From: JBBQXK01 sp038251625 | GTDB lineage: Bacteria > Pseudomonadota > Alphaproteobacteria > Rhodobacterales > Rhodobacteraceae | NCBI GenBank assembly: GCA_038251625.1 | Contig: JBBSBE010000080.1 | Span: 1-17,918 of the forward strand | Reading direction: 5' to 3' | Length of the DNA: 17,918 bases | Shown here: one piece after another, positions 6,497 through 13,312 of the stretch | How the letters are laid out: every line of letters starts with the position of its first letter | How positions within the stretch are numbered: the stretch's first letter is position 1 | Program-made: the position numbers and the translations under genes | Notes under the pieces: model-generated | What the model saw: the letters and a program-made list of their open reading frames with translations, nothing else | Databases searched by the model: none | Told to the model about the DNA's origin: nothing

Positions 6497-7158
6497 CCCT
6501 CATAGGCCACGCCTGTTCTGTGAAACATCGTCAGCGCCGCATCTCGGTCAGCCATTATTGTTCGAAAGTGAGGCCGGGCACCCAAGTGCCGCATGTACGC
6601 CGGGGCCTTCGGAATGTGAAGCGCCAGCATATCCTCTTGATAGATCGCAAGGGTTGCCTGCCGGATCATCGTGAAATGCACATATGCCACACAATCCGCG
6701 GCCGTAAAATCAGGGCCGCAGACATAGGGTGCGAACGTCGCCAAGTTTGCGATCGCTTGCAGGCCCAAGGCAAGCCGCTCCTTGACCTCGTTCTTGGTTT
6801 CCACAGAAACCTTGCCACTGAAAAAACTCTCCTTGTACAGCCGGCGCACGACCCATTCCGCATTGATCTCTAGATGTTGGATCAGTTCGCGGCACTTTGC
6901 TCGTGCAAACGGGCTGGCGGGATAGAGCGGAATCGCCGGAAAACAATCCTCCAGATATTCGAGGATCGCCTGAGATTCCGACAAGCCGCCTTCATCGGTC
7001 TGAATGAACGGGATTTTGCCAAGCGGCGACTGGGCAATGAAGTTGTCTCTCTCCCACGGATAGACCAGGCGCTCACTGAACGGGATCTGCTTTTCGAGCA
7101 GCACCAGCTTGAGTTTGTTGTAGTAGTTGCTCACGCCAAAGCCACACAACGTGATCAT
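6493..7158 (-). CDS. glutathione transferase family protein
   Basis: The 221-residue protein has a GST N-terminal thioredoxin domain beginning MITLCGFGVSNYYNKLKLVL, with SPLGKIPFIQTDEGG and LSESQAILEYLED carrying the cis-proline and the Glu/Ser glutathione contacts. A helical C-terminal domain follows. S10 or Y12/Y13 is the probable catalytic hydroxyl. It is clearly a different class from the YfcG-like enzyme next door. The start at 7158 is chosen because the fold begins there and GAGGG lies upstream, although an open frame continues to 7257. Its stop shares TTAA with the stop of the TetR gene running toward it. Substrate unknown. Confidence 0.85.
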   Translation of the reverse strand: MITLCGFGVSNYYNKLKLVLLEKQIPFSERLVYPWERDNFIAQSPLGKIPFIQTDEGGLSESQAILEYLEDCFPAIPLYPASPFARAKCRELIQHLEINAEWVVRRLYKESFFSGKVSVETKNEVKERLALGLQAIANLATFAPYVCGPDFTAADCVAYVHFTMIRQATLAIYQEDMLALHIPKAPAYMRHLGARPHFRTIMADRDAALTMFHRTGVAYEG

Positions 7159-7396
7159 GGGTCCGCCCTCGCAGTTCAGGATCCGGTTAATGTATACCAA
7201 ACCCGCCAATGTGCTTCCTATATTTGCACGCCGCAACGACGGTCGGCAAAGTAGCATGCCACGGAGAGATCAAGTTTGCCCCAATAGGCGAGCACGGCAG
7301 CCATAAGCGCCCTGACTTTGACAGATGCCGACTACAACCCCAATCCCATAAATCTTTCTGACTCCGCAAAGCAATTGCGGTCACTTAGCATCTTGG

Positions 7397-8020
7397 TCAG
7401 GCGGTCATCGCCAGATTAACAACGGCGAACAGGGTTTCACGGCTTGCGCCATCGTGGGCCTGCACGGCCAAGCCTTGGACTATGGTAGCAGAATAAGGGC
7501 TCAGGGGTTCGATGTCTGTGCCCAGCAACACGGCACCTGCGGCCGGTTAAGCTTGCAAGTGGGCCTTGATCGTCTGCTTCGCCGCATGCCGCAATGCCGC
7601 AATGCCGCAAAGCGTTCGGCCACATCCGGGGTTTCAACGGTGGTCTGCAATTCTCCGCAGGCGATGAAACGGCCGGCGCGCGCGGCATTGCCTGTGAAAC
7701 CCATCACGACTTTGTTCGAAATTCCCGAAATCCCGTTCTTGCAGTCGCGGCAAAAAGCGCATGAACCGGAACTGCGCCGGTGCCGGTTCGATAGACTTCA
7801 AGCCTCTCCAGCGGCCGGCCTTCCTGTGACCCAATGCCTAGGGAAAGGCTGGGCGGGGATGCCGATCGCCTTTTGGCAACCGCGCGGTTGACATACCCGC
7901 CTTGCCCTGTGTCCCGAACAGGTCCATCGCCGTCAGCAAAGCCTGATCGCGATCAAAGATCCTGAGGCGCGCGCGTGGTCTCTTTCTTGTATTGCGATGT
8001 TGTTCAACCGATTGATCCAA
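7397..8020 (-). pseudogene. decayed TetR/AcrR-family regulator
   Basis: Reading leftward, a TetR N-terminus is visible from a TTG at 8020 (FDRDQALLTAMDLFGTQG, MSTARL). It then jumps frame near 7875 to PPSLSLGIGSQEGRPLERLE and YRTGTGAVPVHALFAAT, stops at 7704, resumes in a third frame with AARAGRFIACGELQTTVETP and DVAERFAALR (to about 7590), and finishes with TIVQGLAVQAHDGASRETLF and VVNLAMTA ending at 7397. Every part of a normal roughly 200-residue TetR is present, but at least three frame changes break it. One coincides with a slipped repeat, GCCGCAAT, at 7581-7611. It lies just downstream of the FMN reductase gene and was probably once the local regulator. Confidence 0.8.
7581..7611. repeat. 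slippage tract, four tandem GCCGCAAT-like units
   Basis: Units GCCGCAT, GCCGCAAT, GCCGCAAT and GCCGCAAA follow each other without spacers. The 8-base period is not a multiple of three and falls where the TetR pseudogene loses its frame after ERFAALR. Replication slippage is the likely cause. Confidence 0.6.
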
Positions 8021-8093
8021 TTAAGCTTTCGAAAAACGGAGCCTTGAGGAACACCTTGCTTGGGACAGCGGGTCGGTCCGCTTTGACGACCTG

Positions 8094-8618
8094 TCACAGG
8101 CAGCGCCTCGCAAAGTGGCTCAGGAAGTCAGTCACCAGGGCGCGATTTTGGAGTGTGGCCAGCTGAGCCGATACTTCTTGCGGCGACAGCTTGAGGAACT
8201 CGAACCTTAGAAACAAATCGTGTGCGAATCGCTGGCTGACCGTCGACAGGACCGCCCGAAGTTGCGCCAACATGTCGTCGCCGCGATGCGACGCGTGCAT
8301 CAGCGCAATGGGTTTGTCGGCAAGTTCATCCCGCGCCACCAGCCAGTCGACCGCGTTCTTCAAGCCACCGGGAATCGATCTGACATATTCGGGGCTTGAA
8401 ATGATCAAGCCGTCGGCCTGCCGGATCATTTCAGCAAACGTCTGAACCGCTACGGGCAAGGGCATGGCGGCATTGTCCGGTGAGAAGACGGGCAAGGTGA
8501 CCAGCCCTGCAAACACGGTCACGTCATGATCCGGTCGCGCGATTTGCGACACAGCCCGCAGCATCGCCGTGTTGGTCGAAGCAACGCCTCCGCTGCCTGA
8601 TATTGCGAGGATTTTCAT
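8094..8618 (-). CDS. NADPH-dependent FMN reductase family protein
   Basis: The 174-residue flavodoxin-like protein begins MKILAISGSGGVASTN. The phosphate-binding loop of this family normally reads GSxRxxSxN, so the arginine is replaced here. The flavin-contacting motif SPEYVRSIPGGLKNAVDWL (75-93) is intact. Such enzymes reduce FMN or quinones with NADPH and include azoreductases, chromate reductases and quinone reductases. The ATG at 8618 is chosen over a GTG two codons upstream because AAGG is 8 bases from the ATG and too close to the GTG. It is the last intact gene of the minus-strand train from 13192, 114 bases after the third transferase. Confidence 0.85.
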   Translation of the reverse strand: MKILAISGSGGVASTNTAMLRAVSQIARPDHDVTVFAGLVTLPVFSPDNAAMPLPVAVQTFAEMIRQADGLIISSPEYVRSIPGGLKNAVDWLVARDELADKPIALMHASHRGDDMLAQLRAVLSTVSQRFAHDLFLRFEFLKLSPQEVSAQLATLQNRALVTDFLSHFARRCL

Positions 8619-8732
8619 TGCCACTACCTTACAAAAATGCGGGTCACCCGGCCTGTAGACGCCGTTTTAGACTTGGCCGAAGGCTGCTGCGTGATACGAC
8701 TTGGCGTCTGCCGTCGCGCTCAGACAGGCGGT

Positions 8733-9422
8733 CTAGGCCGGTGCTGACGGCACGACGGACAAGCGGGCTTGCAAGATTTCAGACAGCTGCGATCCACGTC
8801 GTTTGATGAATTGCTCCAGCAGATCGGGATAGTCGGACGTGACGGCGCCAGCGATGGAGCTTCGGCTGGCAAGCGCAGATCGCCAGGCATCTACACCGGC
8901 CAGACCCGTCAATATTCCGAAATCTTCGATCCGGTCAAAAGCATCAAAATACCGGAATACCGGTCCGAAAACGACATCTACCAAGCTGAACTGTTCCCCG
9001 GAAAAGTAGGGGCCCTTCGCCAGTTCAAGGTCCAGCCGCACGAATTTGTCACGCAACGCATTGCGTTTTGCGACGAAGGTCTGCGCGTCGCGCGCGGCGT
9101 AAAAGCCCGCAATATCGTTCAGCACGGCCGAGCCAAACTCAATCCACGCCCGATGTCGCGCGCGGTCCAGCAGGTCCGCCGGATGCAGCGGGTGCAGTTG
9201 CGTATCTTCCAGATATTCAAGGATTGCTGACGATTCGAAGATTGCCACCTCGTCGACCAGAAGCACCGGCGTCTTGCCGAGCGGCGAAATGACAAGGAAC
9301 CAATCCGGCTTGTTGGCGAGGTCGATATCGCTCCGCTTGAAGGCGACACCTTTCTCGGCAAGCGAGATTGCTGCACGCTGAACATAGGGACAAAGCGTGT
9401 GGCTAATCAGATGCAGGGTCAT
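8733..9422 (-). CDS. glutathione transferase with N-terminal catalytic cysteine motif
   Basis: The 229-residue protein has a GST thioredoxin-like domain starting MTLHLISHTLCPYVQRAAI. C11 followed by P12 is the cysteine position used by Omega, DHAR and related redox-active GSTs, which perform thiol transfer, deglutathionylation or dehydroascorbate reduction. SPLGKTPVLLVDE and IFESSAILEYLED supply the glutathione site, and a helical C-terminal domain follows. Its ATG overlaps the stop of the Rieske gene (ATGA, 9419-9422). The coupling suggests the two act together. It is the third unrelated GST in the window. Omega-like chemistry is inferred from the Cys motif only. Confidence 0.87.
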   Translation of the reverse strand: MTLHLISHTLCPYVQRAAISLAEKGVAFKRSDIDLANKPDWFLVISPLGKTPVLLVDEVAIFESSAILEYLEDTQLHPLHPADLLDRARHRAWIEFGSAVLNDIAGFYAARDAQTFVAKRNALRDKFVRLDLELAKGPYFSGEQFSLVDVVFGPVFRYFDAFDRIEDFGILTGLAGVDAWRSALASRSSIAGAVTSDYPDLLEQFIKRRGSQLSEILQARLSVVPSAPA

Positions 9423-9733
9423 GATGGCTCTCCCCAGACATGGACAAGCGCGTGCCTTTTGATCCGGGTGGGCAGGATCAGCAGACGGGCATCGGACGGC
9501 GCAAGACCTTCAATGTGTCGCCCCTCGGCCGTGTCAAAGCGCGCACCATGCCAAGGGCACACGAACGCACTATCCTTGCACTCCAGCGGCCCACCGAGGC
9601 GAAGACAAACATTTGCGGTGGCGCAAATGTGATCTTTGGTCCGCCAGACCTGAACTTCACGCCCAAAGACATCAAACACGCGCGCCGCACCCTCTGCGGG
9701 AACGTGGGTTACGCAACAAATGATCTGATTCAT
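9419..9733 (-). CDS. small Rieske-fold [2Fe-2S] protein with an altered ligand
   Basis: The 104-residue single-domain protein has the Rieske layout of stand-alone ferredoxins such as NirD/BphF-like proteins. The second ligand box is intact: C59-P-W-H62 in VCPWHGARFD. The first box, normally C-x-H followed by GGPL, reads C43-L-R45-L-G-G-P-L, so the expected histidine is arginine (codon CGC at 9599-9601, one transition from CAC). Cluster assembly or potential should be affected. It overlaps the DoxX stop (9730-9733) and the GST start (9419-9422), sitting in a coupled trio. It probably passed electrons to a partner oxygenase or reductase, but no oxygenase is encoded nearby. Decay cannot be excluded. 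Confidence 0.8.
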   Translation of the reverse strand: MNQIICCVTHVPAEGAARVFDVFGREVQVWRTKDHICATANVCLRLGGPLECKDSAFVCPWHGARFDTAEGRHIEGLAPSDARLLILPTRIKRHALVHVWGEPS

Positions 9734-10173
9734 CGCAGAACCTCCTTTTGCCGAAATCTTGCAATTTGCGTCAATGGAAGTGAGCGATTGAGCGCGAAGG
9801 CGCCATCACCAAGCAGGCTTTGCACAGCAGCCCGAAGCGTCAGGTAGGCCGGGTACTCCCAACCGCCATTCGGATAGGCGAACATCCAGCCGTTGCCGGA
9901 ATGCGCCCACGCGGCTCCGGCCAGGATCGGCAAGGCGGCAAGCGCCACCCAGCGCGTCTGGACACCGAGGATCAGCAGGCCGCCCGCCACGACTTCGGCG
10001 GTAAAGACCACATAGGCAAGCCAGCCCGGCAAGCCGATGGTTTCGAAGAATTGGGCAGTTCCCGGAAATGTTAAAACCAACAGCTTCAGAATGAGGCTGT
10101 GCGCCAGAAAGATGAGGCCCAGCGCCACACGAAGGAAAAAGGTGGCAAGGTCGGTGAGATACGATTGTGACAT
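9730..10173 (-). CDS. DoxX-family membrane protein
   Basis: The 147-residue inner-membrane protein has four predicted helices (about 10-32, 50-70, 74-92 and 105-121). The family pattern is FFLRVALGLIFLAHSLILKL at the first helix and the second-helix glutamate in VVFTAEVVAGGLLILG. DoxX/DoxD-like proteins associate with quinone-linked thiosulfate oxidation in archaea and with oxidative-stress complexes in mycobacteria. In bacteria they often accompany detoxification genes. GGAA lies 7 bases before the ATG. Its stop overlaps the Rieske start. A quinone-proximal electron role fits its coupling to the Rieske and GST genes, but this is inference. Confidence 0.85.
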   Translation of the reverse strand: MSQSYLTDLATFFLRVALGLIFLAHSLILKLLVLTFPGTAQFFETIGLPGWLAYVVFTAEVVAGGLLILGVQTRWVALAALPILAGAAWAHSGNGWMFAYPNGGWEYPAYLTLRAAVQSLLGDGAFALNRSLPLTQIARFRQKEVLR

Positions 10174-10215
10174 GGCGGTTTTCCGTTTTTAGATTTTATT
10201 ACAAAGCCTTGAGCT

Positions 10216-10824
10216 CTACCGCTTGGCCGCCTTGAGCACGCTCAGTTCCGCCTCCAGCGCCACGATGCGGTCGTCCTTGGCTGCCAAGGCCTTGGCCACA
10301 TCTGCCGCCTCAAAGCGCTGCGGGATATGTTGCGGGCAGTTGGCATCCCAAGCCGCAACCGTGAACAGGATCACCTGTTCAGCCCGGGCCTTGTAGTCGG
10401 CGGGCAGCAAGCGCGCTGTCATTTCGGCATCGCCCTCGGCAACCCTCGCGGTGCCCCAGATCTTGATGCGCCTCCGATTGGCGTAGTCGATGAGGAACAG
10501 ATAGGCTTTGGGATTGTCGCTAAGATTGCCGCTAGAGATGAACTGGCGGTTGCCGGCATAGTCGACAAACCCAAGGGTCCGGCTGTCAATCACCTGCAGA
10601 AAACCGGCCGGGCCACCGCGATGCTGTATATAGGGTTGTCCATCAGCGTTCGCTGTCGCCAGAAAGACGCTGGTCTGAGCCTCGATGAAGACCTTCAGAT
10701 CATCGGTGATCTCGGTTTGCCAGCCGCCCGCTTGTTCCTGATTGGCATAGGCGCGGCGCGACCCCTTGCGGGCTTGAAGGGCCTTGACCGTTGGGGTGAA
10801 GGCGACGTCACTTGAATATTCCAC
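10216..10824 (-). CDS. PNPOx-like (pyridoxamine 5'-phosphate oxidase fold) flavoprotein
   Basis: The 202-residue protein has the split-barrel flavin-binding fold. The core begins near residue 40 with FIEAQTSVFLATANADGQPY and continues through HRGGPAGFLQVID, DYAGNRQFISSGNL and RRRIKIWGTARV. About 30 C-terminal residues form a charged, probably coiled-coil tail. Members of this branch bind FMN, F420 or heme and reduce small molecules, and few are true PdxH enzymes. It starts at GTG 10824, with AGGGG 8 bases upstream overlapping the TAG of the preceding DUF1348 gene. The two are 11 bases apart and clearly cotranscribed. DUF1348 and PNPOx proteins are frequent neighbours. Confidence 0.85.
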   Translation of the reverse strand: MEYSSDVAFTPTVKALQARKGSRRAYANQEQAGGWQTEITDDLKVFIEAQTSVFLATANADGQPYIQHRGGPAGFLQVIDSRTLGFVDYAGNRQFISSGNLSDNPKAYLFLIDYANRRRIKIWGTARVAEGDAEMTARLLPADYKARAEQVILFTVAAWDANCPQHIPQRFEAADVAKALAAKDDRIVALEAELSVLKAAKR

Positions 10825-10835
10825 CTTTCGGACCC

Positions 10836-11300
10836 CTACAGACCAAGTTCGCTCAGGCCGGGGTGATCATCCGGCCGGCGCCCCTGGGGCCATTGGAATT
10901 TGCGGTCCGCCTCGGAGATTTCCAGATCATTGATGCTTGCACGGCGTTGTTGCATCAAACCATCCGCATCAAACTCCCAGTTCTCGTTTCCATAGCTGCG
11001 AAACCAGCGGTCATGGTCGTCGCGCCATTCATAGGCAAAGCGCACCGCGATGCGGTTCTGGTGGAAGGCCCAGACCTCCTTAATCAGCCGGTACTCCATC
11101 TCTCGCACCCATTTGGCGGTCAGGAACGCTTCGATGGCACCGCGGCCGGTCAGGAACGTGGACCGGTTGCGCCATTGGCTGTCGGGCGTATAGGCGAGGG
11201 CCACGCGGGCAGGATCGCGGCTGTTCCAGGCATCTTCGGCAAGCCGCGCTTTGAGGGCTGCGGTCTCGACAGTGAACGGCGGCAGTGGTGGACGGGACAT
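10836..11300 (-). CDS. DUF1348 / NTF2-like protein
   Basis: The 154-residue protein is a full-length DUF1348 member. The hallmark stretches are AWNSRDPARVALAYTPDSQW, FLTAKWVREMEYRLIKEVWA, VRFAYEWRDD, RSYGNENWEF and the tail GRRPDDHPGLSELGL. The fold is a cone-shaped NTF2-like pocket suited to a small hydrophobic ligand. No biochemical function is established for the family as far as I know. The ATG at 11300 is preferred over one at 11306 because GGAG is 7 bases from the former and one base from the latter. It directly precedes the PNPOx gene in the operon. Confidence 0.85.
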   Translation of the reverse strand: MSRPPLPPFTVETAALKARLAEDAWNSRDPARVALAYTPDSQWRNRSTFLTGRGAIEAFLTAKWVREMEYRLIKEVWAFHQNRIAVRFAYEWRDDHDRWFRSYGNENWEFDADGLMQQRRASINDLEISEADRKFQWPQGRRPDDHPGLSELGL

Positions 11301-11336
11301 GTTCATTCTCCATTTATCGGGCAGTCGCCACCGCCA

Positions 11337-11399
11337 AAGGGCAGCGGCGACCGGGAAGTCCGTTTCTGTTCCGGCGACCGAGTTGACGTGGCTGGTCCA
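11337..11399 (-). pseudogene. C-terminal fragment of a second carboxymuconolactone decarboxylase gene
   Basis: Reading leftward from 11399 the DNA encodes WTSHVNSVAGTETDFPVAAA and one more residue, L. The intact decarboxylase gene nearby ends WTNYINSVAGTVIDFPVTAA plus L, which is 15 of 21 residues identical, and the DNA is visibly related. There is no start and no upstream part, since the fragment abuts the alpha/beta hydrolase stop at 11416. It is the tail of a diverged paralogue whose 5' part was deleted, so this spacer has a rearrangement history. Confidence 0.65.
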
Positions 11400-11415
11400 T
11401 GGTCGCCGGGGGCAG

Positions 11416-12411
11416 TTACATCGCGGTCTTAACCTCTTTGTCGTAGAAGGCCTTCATCCGTGCTGCGATGAACGGGGCGTTGTCTTCGGCGGCAAAGTGG
11501 CCCGCGTTCAGCCGGTACATCTCTGCGTTGGGCAGATCGCGCAGATAAGCTTCCCCGCCTTCGGGCGTGAAGAACGGATCATGCTGGCCCCAGAAGATGA
11601 TCGTTTTGGGTTGCTGATCGTGCAGGAACTTCTCCCACACCGGGTAGAGATCGACGTTCTTGCGGTAGTCGTAGAACAGGTCGAGGTTGAGCCGGACATG
11701 GCCGGGACGCGCCATGATCCCGTAATCGTATTCCCAATTGTCCGGGCTGATCAGTTCGGGATGGGACGCACCGGCCAGATAGATGCCCTTGATGCCGTCA
11801 TGCGTCAGGAATGCCGCCAGCGGCTTTTCGTTTTCTGCCGAGCGGTCAACCCACAGCGCCTTGCGGAAACCGTCCCATGCGGCTGAGAAGCCTTCGGGAT
11901 AGGCGTTGGTGTTCTGGATGATCAGCCAGTCGAGCTTGGCGGGCGCTTCGGTGACGATGCGAAAGCCAACCGGGCCGCCGTAGTCTTGGGCATAGAGGCC
12001 AAAATGGTCAAAACCCTTGGCGGCAAGCAACTTTTTCGTCGTGTCGGCCAGCTTGTCGAACGTGTAGTCATAGCTTGCCGGATCGGGCGCATCGCTGGCC
12101 CCAAAGCCTTGGTAGTCGGGTGCGATGACGTAAAAACGGTCGGATAGGTCTTCTATCAGCTTGCGATACTGATGGCCAGACGCTGGGAAACCCATCAACA
12201 GAACCAGCTTCGGCGACTTGGGATCGCCAGCTTCACGGTAGGCAATGTTAAGCCCGTCGATATTCATGGAGCCATATTTGACGTCCGATGATGTGACCTC
12301 GGGCGTGATGACGGCAGCAGTGTCTGCGAACGCAGGCACCGAAGCGATAAGGCCCAGCGTCGTGGCTGTGACGCCGAACGCTGCTGCGAGGAGTTGAGAT
12401 TTCAGTTTCAT
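11416..12411 (-). CDS. exported alpha/beta hydrolase, epoxide hydrolase / haloalkane dehalogenase type
   Basis: The 331-residue protein starts with a Sec signal peptide (MKLKSQLLAAAFGV, hydrophobic core, cleavage after VPAFA near 29). The hydrolase core carries GFPASGH as the oxyanion segment (74-80), the nucleophile D143 in YAQDYGGPVGF, the acid D278 in WGQHDPFF and H305 in NAGHFAAED. An aspartate nucleophile marks the epoxide hydrolase / dehalogenase branch rather than serine esterases. The cap domain lies about 165-245. The ATG at 12411 is preferred to an in-frame ATG at 12525 because the signal peptide begins there and GAGG lies about 10 bases upstream. It would act on xenobiotics or epoxides in the periplasm; the substrate is unknown. 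Confidence 0.87.
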   Translation of the reverse strand: MKLKSQLLAAAFGVTATTLGLIASVPAFADTAAVITPEVTSSDVKYGSMNIDGLNIAYREAGDPKSPKLVLLMGFPASGHQYRKLIEDLSDRFYVIAPDYQGFGASDAPDPASYDYTFDKLADTTKKLLAAKGFDHFGLYAQDYGGPVGFRIVTEAPAKLDWLIIQNTNAYPEGFSAAWDGFRKALWVDRSAENEKPLAAFLTHDGIKGIYLAGASHPELISPDNWEYDYGIMARPGHVRLNLDLFYDYRKNVDLYPVWEKFLHDQQPKTIIFWGQHDPFFTPEGGEAYLRDLPNAEMYRLNAGHFAAEDNAPFIAARMKAFYDKEVKTAM

Positions 12412-12643
12412 CAGGGTATTTCCTCTTTGTGTTGGGGGTTGAGTTGCCAGAAAATCCAGTTTTATTTTCAGCCGCTTCCTCTCCGCCTTCAGGATGCGGT
12501 TCTTGCGCCGAAGCCGCGCTTTCATGTCGGCGGCTTCGGTCAGGGCTGCGATTTAGACAAAAAGGCAGCGCAGGCGGACGGGTCACATCCGTCGCTTCAG
12601 TTGGCGGCCACCACGGCGAAAGCCAGGATGGCGGTCACACGCG

Positions 12644-13192
12644 TCACGCGGCCAGAGCGGCTGTGACCGGGAAGTCGATGACAGTCCCAGCGACCGAGTT
12701 GATGTAGTTGGTCCAGGTGTTCAGCGCGACATGCAGCACGATCTCGATGATCTGGGCGTCGTCATATCCTGCAAGGCGCACCGCCTCGACCTCGGCTTCG
12801 TCGACATGGCCGCGCTGGCGCACGACGCTTGCGGCAAAGCGGACCGCGGCATCTGCCTTGGGATCGGTCGAGGTGCCATGGCGGTTGGCGAGAATCTCGG
12901 CGTCATCCAGCTTGGCGAGATTGCGACCAAGGTAGGTGTGCGCTGCAAGGCAATAGCCGCAGGCGTTGATCTCGGCCACCGCCAGCGCAATGCGTTCACG
13001 GGTCGGTGCTGGCAGGCGGCCTTTGGCCAGTGTGCCCGACAGGCCAAGATAGCCTTCCAGCGCGATCGGGCTGGTCGCCACTGTGCGAAACAGGTTCGGC
13101 ACGATGCCGAGTTGTTTCTTCACGGCCTCAAGCATCGGCTGAGACGCGTCCGGCGCATCGGCAATGGTGGCAGGGGTGGGAAGACGGGTCAT
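12644..13192 (-). CDS. carboxymuconolactone decarboxylase / AhpD-like protein
   Basis: The 182-residue all-helical protein carries the AhpD-type redox motif EINACGYCLAAH, with C78, C81 and H85. The preceding E74 completes the usual proton-relay arrangement. LGIVPNLFRTVATSPIALEG near the N-terminus is typical of the peroxidase-related branch. Members reduce peroxides through the CxxC pair or use the fold for lactone decarboxylation, and the intact CxxC favours a thiol peroxidase role here. AAGGA lies 8 bases before the ATG. It is the first gene of the minus-strand train, divergent from the LysR gene by 120 bases, and so the prime target of that regulator. Confidence 0.88.
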   Translation of the reverse strand: MTRLPTPATIADAPDASQPMLEAVKKQLGIVPNLFRTVATSPIALEGYLGLSGTLAKGRLPAPTRERIALAVAEINACGYCLAAHTYLGRNLAKLDDAEILANRHGTSTDPKADAAVRFAASVVRQRGHVDEAEVEAVRLAGYDDAQIIEIVLHVALNTWTNYINSVAGTVIDFPVTAALAA

Positions 13193-13312
13193 GGCAGCGG
13201 TCCTTTAGGTTCGGTCTTGGCCGGATTGGCCTGACAAACTTGAAATACCCCATTTCATTTCATTCGTGTATCTGGCATCCTTGAAAGCTATCCTTCCGAA
13301 TTATGGAACCTC
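13193..13312. promoter_or_regulatory. divergent LysR / operon promoter region
   Basis: This 120-bp gap separates the LysR gene from the first gene of the eight-gene train. An ATAC (13245-13248) to GTAT (13268-13271) inverted pair brackets a run with repeated CATTT, and the word ATCCTT occurs twice near 13276 and 13289. No perfect T-N11-A LysR box was seen. LysR regulators generally bind such divergent regions, which is the basis for the call. Confidence 0.4.

Noticed and set aside
7454..7891. Plus-strand 145-codon open frame opposite the TetR relic
   Set aside because: No recognisable domain and no convincing ribosome-binding site; the opposite strand shows clear TetR sequence, so this frame is a shadow.
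12412..12525. Start of the alpha/beta hydrolase at 12525
   Set aside because: It would bury a good Sec signal peptide that starts at 12411; the upstream codons have no hydrolase character.
13245..13271. ATAC/GTAT pair as a classical LysR T-N11-A box
   Set aside because: The half-sites are 19 bases apart rather than fitting T-N11-A; kept only as part of a low-confidence regulatory region.
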